The notes under the pieces were generated by a model. That model was not told the origin of the DNA and ran no database searches. It saw nothing but the letters and a program-made list of their open reading frames with translations. DNA of 44,345 nt, taken from contig JADNYJ010000279.1 of assembly GCA_015501075.1 (NCBI GenBank), positions 1-44,345 of the forward strand, given 5' to 3'. The translations under genes and the position numbers were made by a program. Below are positions 21,196-32,406 of this stretch, in pieces; the stretch's first letter is position 1, and each line of letters starts with the position of its first letter. This DNA comes from Gymnopilus junonius. Lineage: Eukaryota; Basidiomycota; Agaricomycetes; Agaricales; Galerinaceae.

Positions 21196-22784
21196 CAGTG
21201 AGGGACAAAACTATTCCAATGTTTCAAGCATCTACAATAAAATAGGAATAACTTGGGAACTAAGAAAGGTGGAACCTTGAAATTTTAAACCTAGGTAGCC
21301 CTGGATATCATCTATCCAAACATATACAAATCATTATGTAATCATTTTTTCCCACACTACAAATCATTTAAAATAATAAGTACATTGGAATGGTTTTGTC
21401 CCTCTTAGTCAAATCACCTGACTTTGTTGATTACAGACAAATAACAGCAAATAAAATCATGTGAGTGAATTGCAAAGAATATATATACTCTTGTACATTG
21501 CTCATAACTTCCCCCAACTCATTATTTCACCATACACTGACTTACTGTTGCCCAATGCACCCACATTATTCATCTTCTTAATCAAGGACATTTTGCTCAC
21601 CAAATTGAAGCAACCACTGGTGTTTCTATGACTTCTATATCCAGGATTTGCACCAAATACTGTCCTGATCTTGCCAAGTCTACTGCTGGCCATCCAAAGA
21701 AACTTTCACTATCCAATGTCCAATATGCTCTATGCCTTATCACTTCTTGCAAGGCTGAAAATGCTGTTGAGGTTGCCAAAACCTTGAAAGACATTACCAA
21801 TGAGCCTCTCTCATCAAAGACAGTCTGCAGGACACTTTGGGACACAGGATTAAAGGCTGTTGTCAAGAAAAAAAGGCCTTTTCTCTCCAAATGATATAGA
21901 AGGGAATGTATGGACTTTGCAATGGCTCACCTCCACTGGACTGTTGAGGACTGGAAGAGGGTGGTTTACACAGATGAGACCAAAGTCAATCATTTGGGGT
22001 CAGATGGGAGGAAATGGGTGTGGAAAATGCCAGGAGAAGCACTTTCTGATAGGCTGGTGGAAGGCACAGTAAAGTTTGCAGGAGGAAACTTGATGTTTTG
22101 GGGCTGTATGTTTTGGGAAGGAGTTGGATATGGCACCAAGATTGATGGGAGGATGGATGCTGACCTTTATGTGTCTATTTTGGAAGAGGAACTCCAGCAA
22201 AGCCTGGAATATTTCAACAAGAAACCTGAAGATGTCATTTTTCAGCAAGACAATGACCCCAAGCACAAGAGTAAAAAGGCAATGAAGTGGCTAGAAGACA
22301 GTGGTTTGGAAGTTATGATATGGCCACCTCAATCAGCAGACCTCAACCCAATTGAACACCTTTGGGTTTACCTCAAGGCTAGGCTTGCAGAGTATGAAAC
22401 CCAGCCTTCTAGCATAGCAGAACTTTGGGAGAGGACACAGAAGGTGTGGAATGAAATTCCAGCTTCTGTATGTCAGAATTTGATAGAAAGTATGCCAAGG
22501 AGGGTTGCAGCTATTGCAAAGGCCAAGGGAGGCTATACCAAGTACTAAATACCCTAAATAGTATATAATCTTCAAGAGGGACAAAACCATTCCAATGTAC
22601 TTATTATTTTAAATGATTTGTAGTGTGGGAAAAAATGATTACATAATGATTTGTATATGTTTGGATAGATGATATCCAGGGCTACCTAGGTTCAAAATTT
22701 TAAGGTTCCACCTTTCTTAGTTCCCAAGTTATTCCTGTTTTATTGTAGATGCTTGAAACATTGGAACGGTTTTGTTTCTCACTG
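21196..22784 (+). mobile_element. Tc1/mariner element with 211-bp terminal inverted repeats
   Basis: 1,589 bp flanked by TA dinucleotides (21194-21195, 22785-22786). Termini are CAGTGAGGGACAAAAC and its complement. Terminal repeats 21196-21406 and 22574-22784 are almost identical (under ten differences). Within each repeat the outer motif recurs inverted at the inner end (ATTGGAATGGTTTTGTCCCT), giving two facing motifs per end. Encodes a DD34E transposase. Confidence 0.95.
21541..22548 (+). pseudogene. Tc1/mariner transposase (DD34E), one nonsense codon
   Basis: About 335 codons. N-terminal helix-turn-helix region (HLLNQGHFAHQIEATTGVS, then SISRICTKY); second DNA-binding part (SLSNVQYALCLITS); catalytic core with VVYTDETKVN (first Asp), VIFQQDNDPKHKSKKAMKWL (second Asp) and ADLNPIEHLWVYLK (Glu). 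Thirty-four residues separate the second Asp from the Glu. Stop TAA at 22546-22548. The only internal stop is TGA at 21892-21894, between PFLSK and the RRECMDFA block, where relatives have Arg; neighbouring His to Tyr and Arg to Cys changes are also C to T. The start is uncertain: the frame opens after a TGA at 21538 with no ATG until 21628. Confidence 0.92.
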
Positions 22785-22786
22785 TA

Positions 22787-24000
22787 AGCTGTTTATCATC
22801 TTGGTATATAGCCTTCACTATATCTTTCAACTGGGATTTCATTGGTGAAACAAAGCAAATTTCTCTCTCTACTGGCACCCCCTTAACCTGTGTCAAAAGC
22901 TTAGGATGTGTCAACACTTGGCTAAATTCACAAATCCAGTAAGGCTTTTGATGTAGCTTTGTGTAAGAGCAAGTTTCTCTAGTGCTTGCTGGATTCTCTA
23001 TGGATCTACAGAGCTTCAATCAATTGACAAGAGCACTTGGTAGATTTTATACCATAATGCCCTAATTTCTTACCCACATTATGAAATAACCTGGATACAC
23101 ATCTTCTGATAGGTCTGCAGCTTTGCTACTCAAGTCTTACATGAATTGTAAATATACTTGCTACTCTCTCAAAATATCAGGGATTAGTTTGCTTATAACT
23201 GTTTCCATCCATTCTACCAGTTCAAGGAAGAACACAAGTTCTTTGTATTTGGTGGTGTTGTACTCTTGTGACCCCTCTGCTGTGGGCCATGTCTCTTCTG
23301 ATATCACCTCCTCCTCTATGTCTTGTTGTGTCACTGCTCCTTTTTCCTTCACTGCCTTCAGTTCAGCCATTGCATCTTTTAGGCATTTCACATTCTTCAT
23401 AAAGCAGCATCAACTTTTGGGTAGGCAAAATCTGTACACTCTGTCTTCAAGCATGTTGGTGAGGTTCTGAAGCTGATGGGATTAGCAGTTGAAAAGGCAA
23501 TCAAGTCATTCCAAAGGAGATGAAGATGGCCAATATGGGCATCAGAAACACTTCAGTTTGTGGTGATGAAAATTTTCAGGCTTTTAGAAGGCTCATTGAC
23601 ATGCATCCCCATGCATACCATATTCTTATGCTTCTCCTTAATGCAAACATGGGCCAAAGAGTCTAAAAGTCTTTCATGTCACATGTGCCAAGCTTTCTTT
23701 TCATTTTCTTGTACTGGCTTGATTGCGGGGTGCCTCCTGGCATTATGGATGAGCATTTTTTGTCCAGAGTCAGCAGCAATGGACAAAAAGTACAGAAATG
23801 CTATTGGATTTTTTGAAAAGATTGCAAAGGCTTGGCCATCTTCCACTAATAATGACATTGTTCTGACAATGCCTATAAAAAGGAGAACAGGTAGTTGCAC
23901 AATCATACTGAACTGCTCCTATTTTCTAAATGTCTGATCATCATCAACAGACCCTTTTTCCAAGATACATTTGAAATCAAGATCATATTGTTGCTACTTC
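22787..24000 (-). other. Decayed coding sequence, family not recognised
   Basis: Minus-strand open blocks at 23400-23161 (acidic and Glu-rich: QQDIEEEVISEETWPTAEGS, then WMETVISKLIPDIL) and 23019-22787 (YWICEFSQVLTHPKLLTQVK, then PMKSQLKDIVKAIYQDD) appear to belong to one former protein interrupted by stops. A further minus block at 23906-23679 may be its upstream part. CpG is nearly absent. I see no transposon termini. It could be an old host gene or an internal element fragment. Confidence 0.4.
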
Positions 24001-26029
24001 TACTTCTGCAAATGCATATGCTTGGGTAAAGGAGAGAACTACTAATCAGAAACAACTAGGCTATAATCCCTATGTAGACCAACAGTTTAATATGACATGC
24101 TATAGCAAATATACTTCTAATACTTACTCTAATTAGATAAAGGCCAAGCAATTTATTCATCATAAGTGGTCTGCCATGTCCACACAGTTGGCAGGAAACC
24201 AATTTTCAACTTCAAAAATGAAGGGGAAATGCAAAAGATGTTGTTAAAAAAATCTGCAAAATTTTATCCTTGTTACTTTGGAATTGGGAAAATGCAAATA
24301 ATTGCCTTATATGGTGATTCTTGACCATTTCTGGACTATTAAGTAAGCTTTCCTGAAAGATGAATTCAACTATTTATAGCTCAAAAGACCCCTGATTTAA
24401 ACTTAAATTAAATACTATTTCCCATGCCACATGCCACCAATATAAAGGTTTGAGGCAAGCAAACCTGTAAATCCAATGCTGCTCAATTCAAGAAAGATGC
24501 AAGATCCCAATTTGCTCTCCTGCATGGCTCACAGATTCCTTTGCAAGGCTATTATAATGCCTCCATTTGACCATTCACCAATATACATATAATGATTGAG
24601 ATTTGACAAAGTCCTTTCAATCCAGAACACTTTTTTGAATGTGAGAGCATTGACTTGAAGCACAGTGCAAAACAACTTTTGGATGCCCTTGCAGGCCTTG
24701 CTGCTCTTCTACTTGTAATTATAAAATCACCTGTGGGGTAATGCTATCAGACAGAGCCATTGAATTTGTTCTTGCAGGGTATCACACTATTGTGGGTAAG
24801 ACAATAGCACAAGTCAGATTGATTTGGACTTAGATGGCTTTAGTCAGTGCCTTGAATGATACAACAGACCACCAAATGGCTGTATGCCAACTGCAATGGA
24901 ACATCTACAAATCGGTTCTGCCTGAACTCTATGCTGATTTTAGGAAATATTTGTGATGCATACAAGACTAGATGGCTGCATATGAATCAGCATGGAAATG
25001 TTTCCCATTAAATTTGCATCCTTGCCTCATTCAACAACTGTGCAGTATAGTAGAAGAGATCAAAGCATTGCAATGTGCTTCTTCATGCAGCATTTGTCAC
25101 CAATAATTTGACTATCAAGGAACACAGTATTGATGTTCTTGCAGAGGATATATTCAAATTAATAAACTATGTGAAGTGCTTCCTTTTGAGACAAATTACT
25201 CATCATGGATCAAGATGTTTGTAATAACCATAGCTGCTCTCACATCAGACATGGTGAGTTTTGAGTGCTGTTGGGCAAGCAGAATCTACTCAAAGTTATG
25301 CATTTTTTTTAGTGCATTACCTTGTATACAGCTTGCAGGACCTCATCCAACTTTCATCCCATGTTAAATTTCTGCAAAATATTTCACTTACCAGCAAAAT
25401 ACAGAGTTTTTTGAAGCACAAACTCATAATCACACCTTTACCTGTGGTTTGTGGGTCTCCTCATTGATACATATTATGGCCAAGTGATCAAAACACCTGG
25501 GAGAAACATGTGCAAGCACTGCTCAACTCTGAGGAATATCAATACTATCTACTTGCAAAAGTTATTCAATATGGACATACTCTACATGACTTTTTTTCTC
25601 TGGCCAAGTCACCCAATGAATTAATTGTTCATCCTGAGCTTCAGGTTGCAATTCACTTGGCTAGAGCTATGGAATCTCAGGGTGTCAAGCAAAGTAGTTC
25701 CAGAAGATGGCCAATGTAGTACATGGGCACCACTGACTATAGCTGTTATTTATGCAAAAATTGGATATTGCTTTGCAATGAATTTAGTTTATTTCCAAAG
25801 TCTATCTACATCTGGGGCACAAGTCAAATGTGGGACAGAGATTGGTGTTTACCTGATTTGCACAAGGATATGGTGGGATCTTGGATGATGGGCCAAATAA
25901 AAAAACTCCATCCTTCATTATGGGGATGCTAAAAACATGATTGTAAATCTTGCAGATCATCTGGTGTATAAGTATCATAGGGCCTTGGACTTGGATTAGG
26001 TGGCATGGAAGAGGTGATGATATGAATGT
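24001..26029 (+). other. Decayed, CpG-free region with relic plus-strand coding blocks
   Basis: Plus-strand frames show protein-like blocks separated by stops: DHQMAVCQLQWNIYKSVLPE (~24870-24930), TNYSSWIKMFVITIAALTSD (~25193-25252), LLNSEEYQYYLLAKVIQYGH (~25518-25580) and MWDRDWCLPDLHKDM (~25830-25873). They seem to come from a long protein upstream of the NACHT relic, but I cannot name a family. No LTRs, inverted repeats or RNA genes were seen. Confidence 0.4.
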
Positions 26030-26710
26030 CTCCTGCTTACTCCAGATCCATGGACCTGTTTCAGGATTAGAAAAATGGCTATAGCAATCTCTTTTGTGGA
26101 ACTACTATCAAAGCAAAACAGACTCACCAGCTTCTTTTTCAGATGAGATGACCAATGAGGGCTCAGCAAGATATTTACAACTTCTGTCACTTACCACTAT
26201 TGCTTGTGATCCCAGAGCTGGAATGCTACATTGTCCATCATATCCAGTGGGTAACACTGTAGGTTGGCATTTGCTAGTCAGACAGTTGTTATTGATAGTG
26301 TCAATGCATAGTATGGTGATCATCATGATGCACATCCTGGTGTAGGAGGTTTCTGATTTTATCAGCACATCCTCAAGATGATCAGTGACATCTGTCCTTG
26401 ACTTGCAGGGCAGCTCACATTTTTTTGTTTTCAGTAGGTCCAAGTCACTGTTGAATGGGGTTTCTACACAGTTCATCAGTTTGGCCAGCCATGAGGTTGA
26501 CAGTGATTGGACCAGCTCCTACCATAATCTTTACTTTAAGGTTATACATGTGTTTTCTTCTAATCAAGCACTTCCCAACTGCATACTGCCCTGTTATATG
26601 AGCACCTTTTTGCAGTCAGTTGAATAATGATTACTTACAGCTGGTCAAACCTGGTACTTTATATTTTCATAGTTTGACCAACTATAGGTCTCATGTTCAA
26701 ATTGGGGTAT
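26030..26710 (+). pseudogene. NACHT/NLR-type gene relic, copy 1
   Basis: Homologous along its length to the minus strand of 33775-34400. It shows a degraded P-loop segment (HGPVSGLEKMAIAISFVELL at 26049-26108) followed by LSKQNRL and SFFF, the Walker-A helix and second strand of agaric NACHT NTPases, then about 500 bp with many stops. NACHT proteins are STAND NTPases linked to fungal non-self recognition. The glycines and lysine of a working P-loop (GxxGxGKS) are not intact. Copy 1 has lost more CpG than copy 2. Confidence 0.75.
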
Positions 26711-27700
26711 AGATAATAGTATAACTCCTAGTATATATTCCACATATCTTTTTATTCATGCAAGTAAAATGTAGTAGATATTAGAAGATATTCTAAAAGA
26801 AAAAGAAAGAAGATGGTAGGAAAGTAAGAAAAAGGGTAGACCACCAGTGTCAACCATGCACACACATTACTGTACTAATCTGACTAACTCTTCAGTCATG
26901 CATCACAGAGGGCCCTGAAGAGGGTGACAGGTCAAAAAAAGAATGGCCAAAAAAGGCTTCAAAAGGGTAAAAAAAATCAATTTTTTTCCTCCCTCTATCT
27001 ATGCAGAGTTGTATGCAAATGACAGCAATGAAATTCACCCATCTACATCCTCCTTTTCATCAGCATGATCATGCCACCAATCCTTGTCATAATGGACATT
27101 CTTTTTCCATGTCCTCCTTGCTCACATCGAAGAAGTTGATGTCATAGTGTCAATTATCTCCTCACCAACTGCCTTGAGGTTTTTGCAGCTCCTCTAGCAG
27201 ACTCAATGGGGGATGGGAATTTTTTTCAGCTCAGTGAGGATCTCGGCATCAGGCATGTCAGGGTCTTGATTTGACCAGAATGATGTCACTGATATCAGTG
27301 TGTCTTGTACCTGATTAGGCAGCTGAAAGGCAAGAAATTGTGAGACAGAAAGGTTGGGGTTGGGGAGAAGTGCGAGATGGAAGGTCAGAGGGATTCCCTC
27401 CATCATAGAAAAAGACAAGATCATCTGAATACTTTTTCTACCTATTTGTCTTCTACAATTTGTTATTTTATGAATTTCAAACTGTCCACCATGATGTGCA
27501 ACCAGTCGAAGAGTTTTGCCTCTTCGTCACGCATCCCAGGCACCCCCGAAGAGTCGAAGAGATGGCCGAAATGTGTCACGCGTCACCCTGCTGAAGAGTT
27601 GGTTGGATTAGTACAGTATACCATACCATAATTCAACCACCCAGCTGAGTGAGCATCAGCACTTGCATTCCTCGTTCAAAAATGCAGCATGCCATCTCTC
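26711..27700. other. Intergenic region without assigned gene
   Basis: A-rich and T-rich tracts (26760-26990), then a weak minus-strand open block (27424-27203; MPDAEILTELKKIPIP) of unknown nature. Around 27505-27600 several CGAAGAG/CTCTTCG repeats in both orientations mark the return of normal CpG content. No RNA gene or transposon end seen. Confidence 0.5.
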
Positions 27701-27779
27701 AGATGTGAGTAGTGTAGAGCCAGACAGACGGACAGGACAGAGACAGATGGGACAGGAGAATATGGCAGTGTATAGAGAA

Positions 27780-28340
27780 TCAGATACTACATACATATCA
27801 AGCACTTGAGCCTTTGGAAAATAGAAATGAATGTGATGCCTTTCTTCAACTTGGCCCTCGATGCTGGTGTAATGTCAAGTTTAACCCCAAAAGCACATTT
27901 GCCCATCTGGTGCTCGACGACGATGACACGAGGTAAATAGGCCCTGTTACGAGATCCAATAGAAAAAAAAGATTTTTGAGGGTACATACAGAAGAACCCG
28001 CGTGGGCTTACAGCACTGGGGTACGTAATTACTGTAAGTAATAAAAATTGATATCGTAACAAAAAAAAAAACACGGACGGTTATTTCGGTCCATGAAAGA
28101 TGGATGATGACTAGACGGACAGACAGCTCAACAGGACACAGTATGTGATCTATAGAGTAGAGAATAATCCGAGAATACAGATAGCCCAAGTACTCGAGCT
28201 TCGGCGCAGCACTTGGAACTTGAGTGTGAATGCAGTTCCCTCGTTGACGCTTGTTGGTGTCGACTTAACCCAGTCTTAACCCCAGAAGTACAATCGCCCC
28301 ATCTGGTCGTCGACGCGACTGACACCAGGTACGCGTGGTA
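27780..28340 (-). pseudogene. Two tandem related coding fragments, family unknown
   Basis: Minus strand: copy one (28340-28140) reads DDQMGRLYFWG, then after a stop STPTSVNEGTAFTLKFQVL. Copy two (27935-27780) reads EHQMGKCAFGVKLDITPAS, then LKKGITFISIFQRLK. Nucleotide similarity extends through both and into flanking GACAGACGGACAG-type repeats (27722 and 28110). They look like an exon duplicated in tandem. Copy one retains CpG; copy two has lost much of it. No full-length gene is readable. Confidence 0.45.
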
Positions 28341-29005
28341 TAAATATTATTTTAGGGTGCATACCTGCTTATGACATCTGTACAGCATCGGAATTTGGCA
28401 GAGGGTAGCGTGTCCTGTGGCATGATAGGCAAATAAGAAATCAATAAGAATACATCGGTGGTTCCGGTCCAGTGTCCAGAAAGCGTCGAGAAGCTTCGGT
28501 GGTTAGATAATTCGGAGAAAGAATTCACTTGAAGAAAGGCTACTTGACAGAGGATGGGAAGATTGGGAAGTAATAGTGTGTTAGGAAGAAAGGAAGTAAT
28601 ATGCGCCACTTGTTCCTGAGAACCCGAGAACCCAAAGGTGTGAGTGGAGGGTGTGGTAAAACGGACCAGGCAGACAGAGAGGCGACAGACAGCAGGAAGA
28701 CAGAGGCAAGAGACAGATAATGTAGATGGGTATATATTAGGATGTGTATTTTGTACCCTCGGAGAAGAATGATGCCGGTTGACAAACAGTCCAGACTCCA
28801 GACCAGAAGTCGAGAGTTTGAGAAGCGTTGAGGCTTGAGATGAAAAGAGAGAATTCGAAGAGACGCGTTGGATACGAATCAGGGCGATCTGCACTCTGAT
28901 GTAGCCCGGTTGGACAGTGGACACACGCCGCTGGGTTTCAAGTGGGACGGCGTCCACTGGCAGCGCTCATCGATTTCGTCAGACATTTTCAGTTTTGCAA
29001 GGGGC
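28341..29005. other. Intergenic, possible decayed minus-strand gene
   Basis: A minus-strand open stretch (28957-28352) is Ser/Thr-rich and lacks a recognised domain. A short ATG-initiated frame (MSDEIDERCQWTPSHL, from ~28975) ends after ~35 codons. No convincing gene can be supported. Confidence 0.4.
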
Positions 29006-29656
29006 GCTTCCGGCACGGCTTTCATTGTCAGACGGAATTAATAACACAGGTGGAGTTGGGGGGAGTCGGCATTATTAGTGGAATAGAGAAGGTATGCACC
29101 CTGAAAAAAAAATACGTGTTGAAAGACGGTGCAGCAGCAGAGATGACTCACGCAGGAGGCCAAGACACAGCAGGGACAGATGCCATAGATGGCAAAGGAC
29201 CGACGAGGGTCGGATAGTGGAGAGGCACATTGCGTCATTGGGGCGTGTGGAGTGAGGAACCAGGCGGGGATGTAAATAGTTGGCAGGTTGTGTTGGGAGA
29301 TGAGCGAGTGGATTTGCACCCTAAAAGATAGTCTGGACTCTGGCAGAGGTATTGATAAAAGCCCGACGATTGGACGGGAGAGGAGGGTTGTTTGCCGATG
29401 GGGGAGGGGAGCAAACAGATGACAACACTGATTGTGCGATCACATTGAATGGTTGTCCGTTGTCTCCCTTGGTATACTAAAGTGATCTAAATCAGGTGTA
29501 ACTTACCCCAAACCCAGACCGAGCAGAAAAGCGCAGAAAAGAAACCGCGGCCTGCACCATGGGCAACTCTGCCTCCAATGCGAACAATCCTGCAGGAGGG
29601 AGAAACAGCAACACTGGCCCGCCCAACACCATCCGCACCACATCCACATCCCCCGG
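29006..29656. repeat. Segmental duplication, copy A (beta-subunit promoter and 5' end)
   Basis: This 651-bp segment reappears as three pieces at 38028-38157, 40442-40719 and 42416-42710. It contains the start of a minus-strand reading frame (ATG 29070-29072), the intergenic promoter and the first ~33 codons of the beta-subunit gene. Copy A is CpG rich; most differences in copy B are CG to TG or CA, so A is the less mutated copy. Copy A lacks ~40 bp present in B at about 38070-38105. Confidence 0.93.
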
Positions 29657-32406
29657 CCCCGGTCAACCCCACCCGTCTATGCGCACGAAGAAACGGTCCC
29701 TTGAGCTACCCGATCTTGCCTCCCTGTCGCTGACCTCCGCCTCTGGCCCCCACCCCGGCCGAGGCAGACAGTCCAAGACGGCATCCATCCCCATCCCGGC
29801 CACTCCGCCGAACCCCTTCAACCACTACGAGCAGGCGCAGGAGGTGCAGCCCGAGCGAGCCCCCGTGCAGCTGCCCAGCACCTCCGAGTTTTTCGAGGGC
29901 ACCTCCGCTCAGGGGTACCTGCAGCCGCCGTCCACCCACCAGCCCTTCCCGCCGCACTCCAGAGGCCGGTCGGGCTACCAGCAGCAGGCCACAACGCAAG
30001 CGCACCCAAGGGCAGACAGCAGCCCATCTCCGCCAGGAGGCAGCAGCAGCTCACCCGCATCCAGGAGCTGTACGATCGCAGCCACCAGCACCCCCCATCC
30101 ACCCGCCCCGCCCTCGTCCCCCGCCCGGCCCGTCCTCTATGCCCTCCAGGAGAGGCTTCGTCCCCGAAACTGTCCGATCTTCCATTCCCACCTTGTTGGC
30201 CAAGAAAAGTCTGGGAGACCGGTGCCGATGGCGAAGACGCCAGTCTGCTCAAGGAGGAGCTGCTCGTCCGATCCTGTACCCGTCAAGATCGTCTGGAAGG
30301 GTGGCGGCAGGGAGGTCGTGCTGCCAGAGCCGGCGACGATGAGTGGAAGGGCAGACAGCCTATGGAACGAGAGTGAGTGTCTTCCTTTTTGTTCTTCCTC
30401 CGATTTCGCTTCGATTCTTCCTTTCTCCGTCATCTGCGTCCTCCTATCTCCAGCTTCCAATGCTATTAAATCGGGTCTTTGTGGGATCGACGTCGATAAT
30501 GACGTCGATCTTGAATTTTCATTCATTCAGGGTTCCATCTATGAAATTACATTTATATGCCTTTTTACTCTGTCCTTGTGTATGAACACGTTTAGTGTTC
30601 ATTTGCACACGGGATTCTGCGCTTGGCCAGATTCTCGGTGTGGGTCATTTTATCTTATCTTCCTCCTTCTTTGACAGTTTCGAGGACATTCTGCTTGTTC
30701 TAGATCTGACATGACGCTTACCTACTTTTATTTCCAGTCCCGTCAACACCAACGTGTGGTCATTGACTGTCTACCTTCTCCCGGGGCACACACCACGTCC
30801 GATTCTTTGTCCGACGGCCAATGGCGCGTCGCAGACGATCTTCCAGCTGCCGTGGACGACCAAGGTTCGCTTGCCAACTATGTCGCCGTCCCTCTCACCT
30901 ACGGCGTCCCCGGCCCAAACTAAACCCCGCTCTCCAAATCGCCCCTCCGCCCCCACCGCCTCCTCCGAGAAAAGTCATCCCAGGCCAGAGCTTCTGGTCT
31001 GCCGATCCAACGCGGATGGAGAGGACGAAGACCCGAGCGTGTCAACGACGAGCCCTGCCCTCCCACTCCCCACAGCACCACCACCACCGGCCGGGCGCGG
31101 ACGCAAGCCGGACGGCCTTCTACAGATCACAACAATAACAGCAACCAATAAGCAGCAGCAGGCGAAAGACGCTTATGGGCTGCTAAATGGACGAATGTCT
31201 TTCCCCCCGAGCTTTGGAAGCGGCGAGGGAGGAGGAGGCCGTATTTGGCGCGTCGGCGGGGCCCAGTATGATCATCCGAGTGGGAATACGCGCGTTATGG
31301 GGTTCGTCCCTGGCGCCGAATATCCCACCTGCGCCCGGTTTACCGAGGCATTTGGATAAGCTGATTTTGAACTCGCGCGTGGGGGAGCAGAGGGCTGGTG
31401 GGCCGGGGTCGTCGAATGGGAGTGGGAATGGGAATAATGGTGGTGGTAATAGTAGTAGTAATGCGAATGGGGGCGTGGGGGGTAGTGCGATTGGGAGTGG
31501 GCAAGGCGGTGCGCGGAGGGAGAGGAGGGAAAGAGAGAGGGAGAGGGAAAGAGAAAGAGAACGGGAGAGAGGCGAGAGGGAAAGGGAAAGAACGAGGAGG
31601 AGACCAAACGTCCCTCCGCCGCCACCGCCGTCTGAAGATGGCACGGGGGAATATGACCCCCCTGCTCCTTCACCCACCTTTCCTTCTGCTCTTCAAGAAT
31701 CTCCGCGCCAACCTCAAGCTGCGACTAGCTCTATTGTCTCTGGTTCAGGATCTGGCTCGACAAGCTCGGGACTGTCAAGCGCCACCGCGACTGCTAGCGG
31801 TGCTACTAGTGGCGCGACGAGTGGTACGGAGACGACGACGGCTGCTACGTCCCCGCAAGCCTCGTTACCTGCTACACCTACAGGTCAATTATCGCCTACG
31901 CAGAGTCCCCCGAAGAATAACGTATTGGCAAATGGGAATGGGAGTGGCAGTCCTTTAACAGCGTCCACCTCTACTCCACCCTCTGCTTCCACTTTCTCTT
32001 CCCCATCCCAGCCTTCACATCCATCACTATCCCTCTCACCTTTCTCTCGCCTTCCCTACACCCCTCCCTCACTCCCATTCCCAACCCACCACCTCATCTC
32101 CCTCCCAGCACCCTCACCCTCCCCCGCTGGAAAGAGCCCCGATCAGCGGCTCGCGGATGATCACAATCGACACGGATAATATGCCAGCGCTGACAGACGA
32201 CGGGAGCGTGTTGCCTGTGCCGAGCCATGTGGTGCTGCATCATTTGTGTACGAGTGCGATTAAGAATGGGGTGTTGGCTGTTGCTGATACGACGCGGTAT
32301 CGGAAGAAGGTGAGTTTCTTTTCTTTTTTTGAGCGGATTGAAGGCTGACGGCGACTCCTTTTTTTCTCTGTAGTATTTGACGACGATATACTATAAACCG
32401 ACATAG
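29559..32406 (+). CDS. GAL83: SNF1/AMPK complex beta subunit (frame broken at C/G runs)
   Basis: Scaffold subunit of the SNF1/AMPK energy-sensing kinase. ATG 29559 lies in a CACCATGGG context; the protein opens MGNSASN, a likely N-myristoylation signal. Then: a Pro/Ser-rich region; LTRIQELYDRS (~30055); a carbohydrate-binding module (VPVKIVWKGGGREVVL ~30270, DDEWKGRQPMER ~30335, then after an intron VNTNVWSLTVYLLPG and GQWRVADDLPAAVDDQGSLA); a long low-complexity linker with Arg-Glu repeats (~31540); and the C-terminal ASC domain (MPALTDDGSVLPVPSHVVL, AIKNGVLAV, RYRKK|YLTTIYYKPT). Introns 30373-30737 and 32310-32373 have GT...AG ends. At least six frame changes occur, each explained by one base gained or lost in a C or G run, while amino-acid motifs are unspoiled. 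That suggests assembly error over true pseudogenisation, but neither is proven. Confidence 0.9.

Noticed and set aside
3671..21894. Alternative nuclear genetic code with TGA read as Arg
   Set aside because: The intact kinase uses CGA and CGT codons for Arg and has no in-frame TGA, and the beta-subunit motifs are interrupted only by indels.
24001..26029. LINE or Plavaka/KDZ transposon remnant
   Set aside because: No reverse-transcriptase or DDE motif, poly-A tail or terminal repeat was found.
29706..30526. Long minus-strand open frames opposite the beta-subunit gene
   Set aside because: They arise from GC-rich codon usage of the plus-strand gene; composition is Arg/Gly/Ser with no motif.
31183..31677. 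Minus-strand Ser/Leu-rich frames with apparent hydrophobic stretches
   Set aside because: Shadow of the GA-rich Arg-Glu repeat in the beta-subunit linker.
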